Made by a program: the position numbers and the translations under genes. This document shows positions 17,681-26,252 of a DNA stretch of 64,000 bases, piece after piece. Origin of the DNA: Vibrio splendidus 12E03 (GTDB taxonomy: Bacteria > Pseudomonadota > Gammaproteobacteria > Enterobacterales > Vibrionaceae); the NCBI RefSeq assembly GCF_000272105.2, contig NZ_AJZD02000313.1, forward strand, positions 28,931 through 92,930, in the 5' to 3' direction. Position 1 is the first letter of the stretch, and every line of letters begins with the position of its first letter. The notes under the pieces were generated by a model. That model was not told where the DNA came from. It was given only the letters and a program-made list of their open reading frames with translations, and did no database searches.

Positions 17681-18934
17681 ATGAACACAACAACTTCTTC
17701 GGCAAATGCCGTTAAAGATTCAAGCAAGTTTAACTATAAAGATTTTACCTGGTGTTTATCACTATTCGGTACAGCAGTTGGTGCTGGCGTACTATTTCTT
17801 CCAATCAAAGCTGGTGCGGGTGGTTTTTGGCCATTAGTTATCCTAGCTCTAATCGCGGCACCAATGACTTGGTTCGCACACAAATCTCTAGCTCGTTTCG
17901 TACTGTCAGCTAAAAACCCTGAAGCAGATATTACAGACACAGTTGAAGAACACTTCGGTAAGACTGGCGCAAACATTATTACTTTCGCTTACTTCTTCGC
18001 TATCTACCCAATCGTTCTTATCTACGGTGTTGGTATCACAAACACAGTTGATTCTTTCCTAGTAAACCAAATGGGTATGGAATCTATTCCACGTCCTCTT
18101 CTTTCTGGTGCACTTATCCTAGCTATGACAGCAGGTGTTGTATTCGGTAAAGATTTAATGCTGAAAGCAACGTCAGCAATGGTTTACCCACTAGTATTCA
18201 TCCTACTAGCGCTATCTTTCTACCTAGTTCCTGATTGGAACACTTCAATGATGGACGTAAGCCCAGAATGGTCAACAATGCCTTCTATTATCTGGCTTGC
18301 TATTCCAATCATCGTGTTCTCTTTCAACCACAGCCCAATCATTTCACAGTTCTCTAAAGAGCAACGTCGTGTATACGGTGAAGACGCAGTTAAAAAAACT
18401 GACGCAATCACTGGTGGCGCAGCAATGATGCTGATGGGTTTTGTAATGTTCTTCGTATTCTCTGTAGTACTTTCTCTATCTCCAGAGCAACTAGCAACAG
18501 CACAAGCGCAAAACATCTCTGTACTTTCTTACCTAGCTAACGTTCACGAGTCTCCACTTATCTCTTACATGGGTCCTCTAGTAGCGTTCGCGGCAATTAC
18601 TTCAAGCTACTTTGGTCACTTCCTTGGTGCTCACGAAGGTCTTGTTGGTCTAATCAAATCTCGCTCTGGTTCTTCAGTAAGCAAGATTGAAAAAGCATCT
18701 CTAGCGTTCATCGTTATTACAACTTGGATTGTTGCGGTAGTTAACCCAAGCATCCTAGGTATGATTGAAACAATGGGTGCTCCAATGATTGCAGCTATCC
18801 TGTTCCTAATGCCTGTATTCGCAATGAACAAAGTACCAGCAATGGCTAAGTACAAAACTTCAGCACCTGTGCAAATCTTTACAGCTTTATGTGGTCTAGC
18901 GGCTATTAGTTCTGTAATCTACGGCGCTCTTTAA
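17681..18934 (+). CDS. sdaC: Serine/proton symporter SdaC
   Basis: This 417-residue inner-membrane protein has about 11 hydrophobic segments and the HAAAP-family N-terminus (FGTAVGAGVLFLPIKAGAGGFWPL). It imports L-serine (and perhaps threonine) for catabolism by the adjacent deaminase. Codons are strongly biased to those of highly expressed Vibrio genes (GGT, CTA, AAA/AAC), so expression is probably high. It has a ~310-bp leader with a PurR-like site and is separated from sdaA by a terminator-like hairpin. Confidence 0.93.
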   Translation: MNTTTSSANAVKDSSKFNYKDFTWCLSLFGTAVGAGVLFLPIKAGAGGFWPLVILALIAAPMTWFAHKSLARFVLSAKNPEADITDTVEEHFGKTGANIITFAYFFAIYPIVLIYGVGITNTVDSFLVNQMGMESIPRPLLSGALILAMTAGVVFGKDLMLKATSAMVYPLVFILLALSFYLVPDWNTSMMDVSPEWSTMPSIIWLAIPIIVFSFNHSPIISQFSKEQRRVYGEDAVKKTDAITGGAAMMLMGFVMFFVFSVVLSLSPEQLATAQAQNISVLSYLANVHESPLISYMGPLVAFAAITSSYFGHFLGAHEGLVGLIKSRSGSSVSKIEKASLAFIVITTWIVAVVNPSILGMIETMGAPMIAAILFLMPVFAMNKVPAMAKYKTSAPVQIFTALCGLAAISSVIYGAL

Positions 18935-19007
18935 TCTCAAGCCCTTTTTATAAGATGGCATCCATCTTATATCGCGAGATTAGACAAAAAATATAATGAT
19001 AATAAAT

Positions 19008-19042
19008 GAGCCTCCCTACTCCCCTTGGGAGGCTCTCTTTTT
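19008..19042 (+). terminator. Terminator/attenuator between sdaC and sdaA
   Basis: GAGCCTCCC pairs perfectly with GGGAGGCTC around a 10-nt loop, followed by TCTTTTT. The T run ends immediately before the sdaA ribosome binding site (GAGGTA), so sdaA would be expressed by partial read-through or a second promoter. Confidence 0.8.
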
Positions 19043-19054
19043 GAGGTAATCGCT

Positions 19055-20416
19055 ATGATTAGTGTATTTGATATCTATAAAATCGGTGTTGGTCCATCGA
19101 GCTCACACACAGTTGGACCAATGAAAGCGGGTAAAGAATTTATTGATGACCTACGTTCAATGGGAAAATTGCGCGACATCACTAAAATCACCGTGGACGT
19201 ATATGGATCACTATCACTGACAGGGAAAGGTCACCACACAGATATCGCAATCATCATGGGTCTTGCTGGCAATACTCCTGAGCGTGTTGATATCGATTCT
19301 ATTGCTGGCTTCATTGCTCGCGTAGAAGAAACTGAGCGCCTTCCTGTTGGCATGCACTGTCATACAGTATCGTTCCCACGCGATGGCGGTATGAACTTCC
19401 ACACTAGCAACCTTTCTCTACACGAGAACGGCATGAGCATTCATGCATGGGTTGGTGACGAAGTTGCATACTCAAAAACGTACTACTCAATTGGTGGCGG
19501 TTTCATCGTTGACGAAGAGAACTTCGGCAAAGAAGAAGAAAACCCAATCAAAGCACCTTACGAATTCACAACAGCTGAAGAGCTGGTTAATCAGTGTAAA
19601 GAGAGCGGTCTTTCTATCAGTACACTGGTTATGAAAAACCAAGCAGCATTCCACTCAGACGAAGAGTCTCGTACTTATTTCGCTAACATCTGGAAAACGA
19701 TGCGTGAGTGTATGGATCGCGGTATGAATACTGAAGGTATCCTGCCTGGTCCACTGCGTGTACCTCGTCGTGCTGCAGCACTTCGCCAACAGCTAATGAC
19801 TTCAGAAAAAACAACCAATGATCCAATGACAGTTGTTGACTGGGTAAACATGTTTGCATTCGCAGTAAACGAAGAGAACGCAGCTGGCGGTCGTGTAGTT
19901 ACTGCACCAACAAACGGCGCATGTGGCATCATCCCTGCTGTTCTAGCTTACTACGATAAGTTCATCCAAACTGTGACTGAGAAAGACTACATCCGTTACT
20001 TCGCGGCTTCTGGCGCTATCGGTGGTCTTTACAAGCGTAATGCTTCTATCTCTGGTGCAGAAGTTGGCTGTCAGGGTGAAGTTGGCGTGGCATGTTCTAT
20101 GGCTGCTGCTGGTCTTGCTGAGCTTATGGGTGGTAGCCCTGAGCAAGTATGTATGGCTGCGGAAATCGCAATGGAGCACAACCTAGGTCTAACATGTGAC
20201 CCAGTTGCTGGCCAAGTACAAGTACCATGTATCGAGCGTAACGGTATTGCTGCTGTAAAAGCAATCAACTCAACTCGTATGGCACTTCGTCGTTCTTCAG
20301 CTCCTACTGTTTCTCTAGATAAAGTTATCGAAACAATGCTAGAAACCGGTAAAGACATGAACGCTAAATACCGTGAGACATCTCAAGGTGGTTTGGCTGT
20401 TAAGGTTGTTTGTTAA
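19055..20416 (+). CDS. sdaA: L-serine ammonia-lyase (iron-sulfur)
   Basis: The 453-residue enzyme converts L-serine to pyruvate and ammonia. The N-terminus MISVFDIYKIGVGPSSSHTVGPM is diagnostic. Cluster-ligand cysteines fit CSMAAAG and CDPVAGQVQVPC in the C-terminal third. The last residue is Cys, consistent with the tail-in-mouth arrangement described for type 2 serine deaminases, in which the C-terminal Cys occupies the active site. The ATG at 19055 is preceded by GAGGTAATCGCT; ten upstream in-frame codons lie in the terminator hairpin and are excluded. It works with SdaC. Confidence 0.96.
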   Translation: MISVFDIYKIGVGPSSSHTVGPMKAGKEFIDDLRSMGKLRDITKITVDVYGSLSLTGKGHHTDIAIIMGLAGNTPERVDIDSIAGFIARVEETERLPVGMHCHTVSFPRDGGMNFHTSNLSLHENGMSIHAWVGDEVAYSKTYYSIGGGFIVDEENFGKEEENPIKAPYEFTTAEELVNQCKESGLSISTLVMKNQAAFHSDEESRTYFANIWKTMRECMDRGMNTEGILPGPLRVPRRAAALRQQLMTSEKTTNDPMTVVDWVNMFAFAVNEENAAGGRVVTAPTNGACGIIPAVLAYYDKFIQTVTEKDYIRYFAASGAIGGLYKRNASISGAEVGCQGEVGVACSMAAAGLAELMGGSPEQVCMAAEIAMEHNLGLTCDPVAGQVQVPCIERNGIAAVKAINSTRMALRRSSAPTVSLDKVIETMLETGKDMNAKYRETSQGGLAVKVVC

Positions 20417-20440
20417 TCGACTCTCGCTAACAAACAAGCA

Positions 20441-20471
20441 AAAAAAGGAACGCATATGCGTTCCTTTTTTT
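20441..20471. terminator. Bidirectional terminator, sdaA / permease
   Basis: A 30-bp perfect palindrome (AAAAAAGGAACGCAT and complement) with A and T runs on its outer sides lies between two convergent genes and can serve both. Confidence 0.85.
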
Positions 20472-20508
20472 ATGTCTCAATATCAGCTGCTGTTCAGCAC
20501 AGCAATGG

Positions 20509-21663
20509 TTAAATCACTTGAGAGATAAGTAAGAAGCAACCAAACAACAATGAGAAAAGCATCATTGGTTTGCCACCTTCTGCGCTGTACCTGTCTTCTG
20601 CTACTTTCATAAAGCGTTGCTTGTGAACCATGACCAGAGGTACGAATACCGCCAAGAACACCAGAATGATGCCAGCGTAGTTCAGCACTTGTAGAAACTT
20701 ATCCGCAGCCAGTAGTGAGCCCGCTAATGGCAGGATAAAGCTAATGCAGTAAGTCACCGCTGTATTTTGGTTGAACATGTCTCGGTTTTGGTTGAATAGC
20801 GACATTGCCACACCAAAGAACGAAGTCAGCAGCGCCAAACCAGTGAAGATAGATAGCACAGTACCAACCCATGGCGACTGAGCTTCAAATGCAGCCATCA
20901 AGTCAGATACATTGTGGAAGCTTCTAAACTGCTCTTCACTCAAGTTACCTACCACGGCAAACAACCAACATAGGTAGCACACTAAAGGAATAAGCGAGCC
21001 TACAATCACCATATTACGAAGCTGTTTATCGGTTGCTTCATGGTTGTAAGAAACCAATGTTGGAATCACGACCATAAAGCCAAAGCTGGTGAACAAGATT
21101 GCACTCGTTTTAATTAGGTCTACATGATTGTGACTTGTTACCTGCATTAAGTTATCTTGCGTCATGCTTGGCGCTAAAAACGCCATCGTTGCAAACAAAC
21201 TTGCTAGCATCACGAAGAACAGTGCACGGTTGAGCTTATCAATCACGCCTGTTCCACTCGCCACAACAGCACCGGCAATCAAGGTAAAAGTAATTTGACT
21301 CGTTGTTGCAGTAATATCGACACCGAGGTTAGACAGCAGCTTACTCAGCAAGTCACCTGCACCTAATATATAAGCCATTAGCAAGCAAATCAGTAAGGCG
21401 TAAAGCAGACCATTGGTGATCAGCTGCCCTTGTTTGCCTAGTGTCTTTCTAGCGATAGAGTTTAATCCTAAGCCACCACCCGCTTTGATGGTTGCTTCAA
21501 GAAGTAGTAATGCGGCGTAAGTGGTACCGAAACAGATCAGAACCATTAGCAGTGTGCCGTAAAGCAATCCGAATTGAGCTAATACCATTGGGATTGCAAG
21601 CATACCAGCACCAAGAGCGGTACCAGCGATAATTAGGGAGCTACCCATCATTTTAATATTCAT
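20509..21663 (-). CDS. Aromatic amino acid permease (TyrP/Mtr type)
   Basis: This 384-residue inner-membrane protein of the HAAAP family has about 11 hydrophobic segments and the family N-terminus MMGSSLIIAGTALGAGMLAIPM. Related proteins are the tyrosine- and tryptophan-specific transporters TyrP, Mtr and TnaB; the sequence alone does not fix the substrate. No TyrR box was found in the upstream 400 bp. An aromatic-rich short frame precedes it at 21751-21921, which might be a leader. Confidence 0.85.
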   Translation of the reverse strand: MNIKMMGSSLIIAGTALGAGMLAIPMVLAQFGLLYGTLLMVLICFGTTYAALLLLEATIKAGGGLGLNSIARKTLGKQGQLITNGLLYALLICLLMAYILGAGDLLSKLLSNLGVDITATTSQITFTLIAGAVVASGTGVIDKLNRALFFVMLASLFATMAFLAPSMTQDNLMQVTSHNHVDLIKTSAILFTSFGFMVVIPTLVSYNHEATDKQLRNMVIVGSLIPLVCYLCWLFAVVGNLSEEQFRSFHNVSDLMAAFEAQSPWVGTVLSIFTGLALLTSFFGVAMSLFNQNRDMFNQNTAVTYCISFILPLAGSLLAADKFLQVLNYAGIILVFLAVFVPLVMVHKQRFMKVAEDRYSAEGGKPMMLFSLLFGCFLLISQVI

Positions 21664-21750
21664 TGTCTTTAACTTATTTATTTAGTTTTTAATAGGCGTA
21701 GTTCTCTGTCATCAACCAAGATGCAAAGAAAATTCGAAAGAAGTTAAGCT

Positions 21751-21921
21751 TTAAAACGAATATCGATAGGAGCGATAAGCGGAGTTAAATCGCGAAAAGG
21801 CAGTAGAAAACGAGTAGTACAAGCGAGAGTATAGAGAGGTGTGATCAGATGAAGAAGCCATCTTCTGATGTGGTGACCCTTCTGTGGGTTCGATGATCGG
21901 TGATGTAATCTTGAATTTCAT
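21751..21921 (-). CDS. Possible aromatic-rich leader peptide
   Basis: This is a 56-codon frame, starting ATGAAATTCAAG after a weak GGA, that ends 87 bp before the permease start. Ten of the last 26 residues are Tyr or Phe (LYSRLYYSFSTAFSRF and AYRSYRYSF). Such a composition upstream of an aromatic amino acid permease suggests a regulatory leader. No terminator/antiterminator pair was visible in the following 87 bp, so mechanism and reality are uncertain. Confidence 0.3.
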   Translation of the reverse strand: MKFKITSPIIEPTEGSPHQKMASSSDHTSLYSRLYYSFSTAFSRFNSAYRSYRYSF

Positions 21922-22280
21922 GTATGTGTCCAATATCAATAAGTCACATTCCATATTATTTAAAGCAGCGTATCCGTTGCTGCCCTTCCTCTGTCATTAG
22001 AGGTCACTTCATATTATCGAATGAACTCTGAAACACAACGCCATAACCACATTTTTTGCTATTAAATTGAACAAAAAAGCCGTTTGGATATAAATTAACC
22101 GCTAAGCCATCTAAAACAATAGTCTTTATTGATAAAAGACAAGCTGACAAATACATCGAGCTAATCAACAACCAAGGCTCTTCTAACTATCAGCAGACTC
22201 ACAGCCCGTTGCTGCACTTCAATAACAGCGCTCTATTCCCAAAACAGCAGTCTGTTTCAATAAAAGCTGTATTTTTCACA

Positions 22281-22318
22281 ACACGATGTTTTAAGAACCA
22301 CACTATGTTTTGAGAACA
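22281..22318. repeat. Two tandem 19-bp direct repeats upstream of the MCP gene
   Basis: ACACGATGTTTTAAGAACC is followed at once by ACACTATGTTTTGAGAACA (16 of 19 identical). The period is close to two helical turns, as in direct-repeat activator sites. The rest of the 21964-22493 intergenic stretch shows no gene; it also has a short palindrome, GTGTGGTCACAC, at 22401. Confidence 0.45.
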
Positions 22319-22493
22319 GTGACGAGCTTGAAGCGCGTTCCATTTCAACATCAGACACGACACAAACTCGCTACATCACAGAAACATAACCACAACCGGA
22401 GTGTGGTCACACAATTCGTTATACCCCATAGGTGGTAGGAATTCTTACTAGTACAGTATTTGCGTCATTATAATTAATAAAAACAAACACCTT

Positions 22494-24116
22494 ATGCGCT
22501 CAACAATCACCTTTAAAATCCTAGTGGCCCTCGCCATCGTGTTCACCTTTTTGCTGGCAATATCGACCTATTTCCAATATTCGCAACAAAAGCAACTTGT
22601 AAACTCAGTGTTAAGTGAGCAGCTTCACGACAAAGCAAGTAACTACTTCGATAGCCTCAACATGATGATGCTCACCGGCACCATGGCACAAAAAGAGACC
22701 CTTCGTCAGAAAGCACTGGCTCAAGAAGGCATTGAAGACGTTCGTGTTTTACGCGCCGACGCTGTCAGCAAGTTATACGGCCCAGGTGATGACAACCAAA
22801 CACCGGTTGACGATATTGATAAACGAGCGCTAGCGGGCGAAACCGTTATCGAACCTTTTTCTGCTGATTGGGGCAAAGGCTTGGTTATTGCTCTGCCAAT
22901 GAAGTCGAGTGAAGATTACCGAGGAACCAATTGTGTCGCCTGTCATATGGCACCAGAGGGTAAAGTCTTGGGTGCGATTCGCCTCGAATATAACCTCAAC
23001 CATGTTAACTCGTTGATCAACACTCAAACCATGGCTGCTATTGGCATTATGGCAGTGATCTCGTTTGCCGGATTTGTCCTTACGATGGGATTAATTCGTA
23101 AGATTATCGTGCGCCCGCTGCAACAGACTTCTCGCTTTATGACCCAAGTCAGCGACGATAAAAACCTATCCACTCGCCTGCCGGAACAAAGCAAGGATGA
23201 GATTGGCACGCTGGCTAACTCCATCAACTCGTTCATGGGAACCGTATCTGACAGCTTAGAAAAGGTACAAAGCACCTCGCACAAGTTAAATGCCTCGGCA
23301 AACCAACTGACTAGCGTCGCGCAAATTACCGAGCAAGCCGCCAGCGACCAGCAAAGCGAAACCGCAGAAGTGCAACACAATATCGAAGGGATACAGGCGC
23401 AACAAGTCAATGTAGAACAAGCCACTTTAACCGCTTCAGAACTAATCAATCACACCGCCGATGTAGCGTGTAAGAGTGCTAACCAAGCTCATGATGCAAG
23501 CAGTGAAATAAAGAACCTAGTCAGCAGCATAGAAGAAGTGAAACACAAAATCCTGACACTCAATGAGCAAACCGGAGAGGTCTCTTCAATATTGAGTGTG
23601 ATTCGTGGTATTGCTGACCAAACCAATCTTCTGGCCTTGAATGCAGCGATTGAAGCGGCGCGAGCGGGAGAACAAGGCCGAGGCTTTGCGGTAGTCGCAG
23701 ATGAAGTTCGCCACCTTGCATCGCGAACCGCTGAAGCAACAGGCAGCATTGAGTCAATCATTCATCAATTCCAACAAGGCAGCGAAGAGTCGCTGACATC
23801 TGCCGATCGCGTTTGCGAACAAGCCCATCAAAGCTCAACCGATATCGACGCACTGTCCGTTGAAATGAATGGTGTCGTTGAAGAGATGAAACAAGTACTG
23901 GCTCATGCGAAAAATATTCAACAACAGACGCAATCCACTACACACGCGACCGAAGATGTTCAACAAAAGGTTGAGACCATCACTTCTCACGCCGACAACA
24001 CATCGCAGTCTGCGGCTGAGACTCGTGGAATCAGTAATGATTTAGAAGAGCTGTCTGATCACCTTGAGTCACTGATTAATCAGTTCACTTTGTCGAGTAC
24101 AAAGAAGAAGTCATAG
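22494..24116 (+). CDS. Chemoreceptor with periplasmic c-type haem motif
   Basis: The 540-residue methyl-accepting chemotaxis protein has TM1 (~8-26), a periplasmic domain (~27-175), TM2 (~179-203), HAMP (~204-256) and a signalling domain with the hairpin tip ADQTNLLALNAAIEAARAGEQGRGFAVVADEVR. The periplasmic domain contains C147-V-A-C150-H151, a CxxCH haem c attachment motif, followed by KVLGAIRLEYN. Similar haem-bearing PAS-like sensor domains are known from Geobacter and Shewanella receptors. A redox or gas signal is therefore likely, but inferred. The start has no clear ribosome binding site. Confidence 0.9.
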   Translation: MRSTITFKILVALAIVFTFLLAISTYFQYSQQKQLVNSVLSEQLHDKASNYFDSLNMMMLTGTMAQKETLRQKALAQEGIEDVRVLRADAVSKLYGPGDDNQTPVDDIDKRALAGETVIEPFSADWGKGLVIALPMKSSEDYRGTNCVACHMAPEGKVLGAIRLEYNLNHVNSLINTQTMAAIGIMAVISFAGFVLTMGLIRKIIVRPLQQTSRFMTQVSDDKNLSTRLPEQSKDEIGTLANSINSFMGTVSDSLEKVQSTSHKLNASANQLTSVAQITEQAASDQQSETAEVQHNIEGIQAQQVNVEQATLTASELINHTADVACKSANQAHDASSEIKNLVSSIEEVKHKILTLNEQTGEVSSILSVIRGIADQTNLLALNAAIEAARAGEQGRGFAVVADEVRHLASRTAEATGSIESIIHQFQQGSEESLTSADRVCEQAHQSSTDIDALSVEMNGVVEEMKQVLAHAKNIQQQTQSTTHATEDVQQKVETITSHADNTSQSAAETRGISNDLEELSDHLESLINQFTLSSTKKKS

Positions 24117-24128
24117 ATCGCCAACAAA

Positions 24129-24157
24129 AAAGCGCTCAACAATGAGCGCTTTATCTT
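24129..24157. terminator. Terminator between MCP and SulP genes
   Basis: AAAGCGCTCA pairs with TGAGCGCTTT around a 4-nt loop, 12 bp after the MCP stop and between convergent genes. Confidence 0.8.
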
Positions 24158-24202
24158 CCTAGCAATGTCTAGTTCAGGCTTTCAAAGAACCTTAGACAAT
24201 GA

Positions 24203-25693
24203 TTAGTGCGTAATGGAAACCGCGGTTAAGTCTTTATGCTTGTGATACATCGCGTGTTTGAATATGAGATTCGCACTCACAGTATCCATTCCGGAAACCT
24301 CCACATAAGCTCCCTTTTTACGGAACTTAAACACGACCTTATCAAGCGCCTCTACCGATGTATTATCGAGAAACGATGCATCAGATATGTCGATGGTCAC
24401 TAAAGAGGTCGCGTTGTCGTAATCGAATAGGTCAACAAACGCATCTGAAGACGCAAAAAATACATGCCCTTTTACTCGGTGAATGGTGTGCATTTCGTTG
24501 GTCACCACTTCATCTGATATAAAGACCATAGACTTGCTAACATGCGCATAAAATAACGCAGACAGAATCACGCCCACCGCCACACCTATCGCTAAGTTAT
24601 GAGTAAACACCACCACCGCCACGGTTGCCAACATGGTTACATTGGTTGGCAGTGTATGGTCTTTAAGCTCAACAACAGAACGCCATAAGAATGTGCCGAT
24701 AGAAACCATGATCATCACAGACACTAACGCCGCCATCGGTATCAGCTTCAACCAATCAGAAACAAACACCACCATTAGCAGTAAAACCACCCCAGCGATC
24801 ATACTGGACAATCGGGTTAAGCCACCTGATTTGATGTTAATGATCGACTGACCGATCATTGCGCAGCCCGCCATTCCACCAAAAAGGGAAGCCACGATGT
24901 TCGCAACGCCCTGCCCTTTACATTCATTGTTTTTATTACTTTCAGTATCGGTCAGATCATCGACTATGGTTGCTGTCATCAAGGATTCCAACAAGCCAAC
25001 TAGAGATAGAGCAATCGAATATGGAAGGATGGTTGCGAGCGTATCAAACGTGAATGGAATATTAGGAATCAAGAACACAGGCAGTGAATCCGGAAGCTTG
25101 CCCATGTCGCCAATCGTTCTCACATCTAATCCGAACAACAAACTAATGATTGTCAGGGTGACAATAGCGACCAGTGGAGAAGGTATCGTGCGACCAAACT
25201 TTGGAAAATAAGGAAGCAGATAAATGATCACCAAACCCAAAGCGACTAATACGTAAACACTTGAAGGGACATTGATCAATTCAGGGAGCTGGGCCATGAA
25301 GATTAGGATGGCGAGCGCGTTAACAAATCCAGTAATCACCGATTTGGAAACGAAATTCATCAGGTTACCAAGCTTGAGATACCCAGCCGCGATTTGAATG
25401 ACGCCAGCTAGGAATGAAGCTGCGAGTAGGTACTCTAGTCCGTGCTCTCTCACTAATGTGACCATTAACAGCGCCATAGCGCCTGTTGCACCGGAAATCA
25501 TCCCCGGACGACTGCCAACCAAAGCGGTGACAACACAGATACAAAAAGATGCATAGAGCCCTACCTTAGGGTCGACGCCTGCGATAATTGAAAATGCGAT
25601 GGCTTCAGGGATCAATGCGAGTGCAACCACAATCCCAGATAATGAATCTCCTTTAACGTTTGATAACCAGTGTTTTTTTAAATAATTAAGCAT
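24203..25693 (-). CDS. SulP-family anion transporter with STAS domain
   Basis: The 496-residue protein has roughly 10-12 hydrophobic segments (residues ~15-385) and a cytoplasmic STAS domain (~395-490; VTIDISDASFLDNTSVEALDKVVFKFRKKGA). The motif ALALIPEAIAFSIIAGVDPKVGLYASF near the N-terminus is typical of SLC26/SulP carriers. Substrates in the family include sulfate, bicarbonate, chloride and C4-dicarboxylates; the sequence does not decide between them. It stands alone. Confidence 0.88.
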   Translation of the reverse strand: MLNYLKKHWLSNVKGDSLSGIVVALALIPEAIAFSIIAGVDPKVGLYASFCICVVTALVGSRPGMISGATGAMALLMVTLVREHGLEYLLAASFLAGVIQIAAGYLKLGNLMNFVSKSVITGFVNALAILIFMAQLPELINVPSSVYVLVALGLVIIYLLPYFPKFGRTIPSPLVAIVTLTIISLLFGLDVRTIGDMGKLPDSLPVFLIPNIPFTFDTLATILPYSIALSLVGLLESLMTATIVDDLTDTESNKNNECKGQGVANIVASLFGGMAGCAMIGQSIINIKSGGLTRLSSMIAGVVLLLMVVFVSDWLKLIPMAALVSVMIMVSIGTFLWRSVVELKDHTLPTNVTMLATVAVVVFTHNLAIGVAVGVILSALFYAHVSKSMVFISDEVVTNEMHTIHRVKGHVFFASSDAFVDLFDYDNATSLVTIDISDASFLDNTSVEALDKVVFKFRKKGAYVEVSGMDTVSANLIFKHAMYHKHKDLTAVSITH

Positions 25694-26252
25694 GTAATTC
25701 TCTTTTACTTGTACAGCCAGTCCTGCCTTGTTGAGACATAATTTGATCGACTGTTTTTCTTGAATGAGCGAGCGCTCGAAAAGTGCGGGTGTAGAGAGAA
25801 TGCAGGGGCTAAGGCGGCGTAATTAACACGTAAATATTAAACTCCTCTTGTTGCTTTAGTGGGAAATTAAGAAAGTGATCAAGTCCAATATGACTGAATC
25901 CGCGCCAATATAGAGCGAGTCTCAACACAATCACACTCCCATTATTGAAAACAAAGGTTTCGATTACGCCTTGCTCGTTCAACGACTGACATTGGGCTGA
26001 AAGGTAAGGTGCAGGCTAAGATCGAACAAAAAACACACCCTCAAACGGTTTTATCGTCAGTAGACACAATATTTCTTTCACCAAGCAAGAATAAAGGTTG
26101 AAGCTGTCGGTATGACAGGTAATATGTTCAATCGATTTAAAAAGTTTATACAACTTAATGTTTCGGCTAATTATTGTGCAAATGTATGTTTATATGCAGC
26201 AATGCCAGAGACTTTGAGTTGAATTTGTCCCTCAATGGAGAATGAAATCAAC
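25694..26252. promoter_or_regulatory. Divergent intergenic region sulP / asnS
   Basis: No gene is seen in this 559-bp region. It contains a 10-bp perfect palindrome CGAGCGCTCG at 25769-25778, about 75 bp before the SulP gene, that could be an operator, and AT-rich promoter-like sequence in front of asnS. Confidence 0.35.

Noticed and set aside
21664..21750. TyrR box or attenuator hairpin in front of the aromatic permease
   Set aside because: No GTAAA-N6-TTTAC match and no GC-rich stem with a T run was found.
22401..22412. GTGTGGTCACAC as a CRP site for the chemoreceptor gene
   Set aside because: The half-site spacing is 2 bp rather than the 6 bp CRP needs; left as an unexplained short palindrome.
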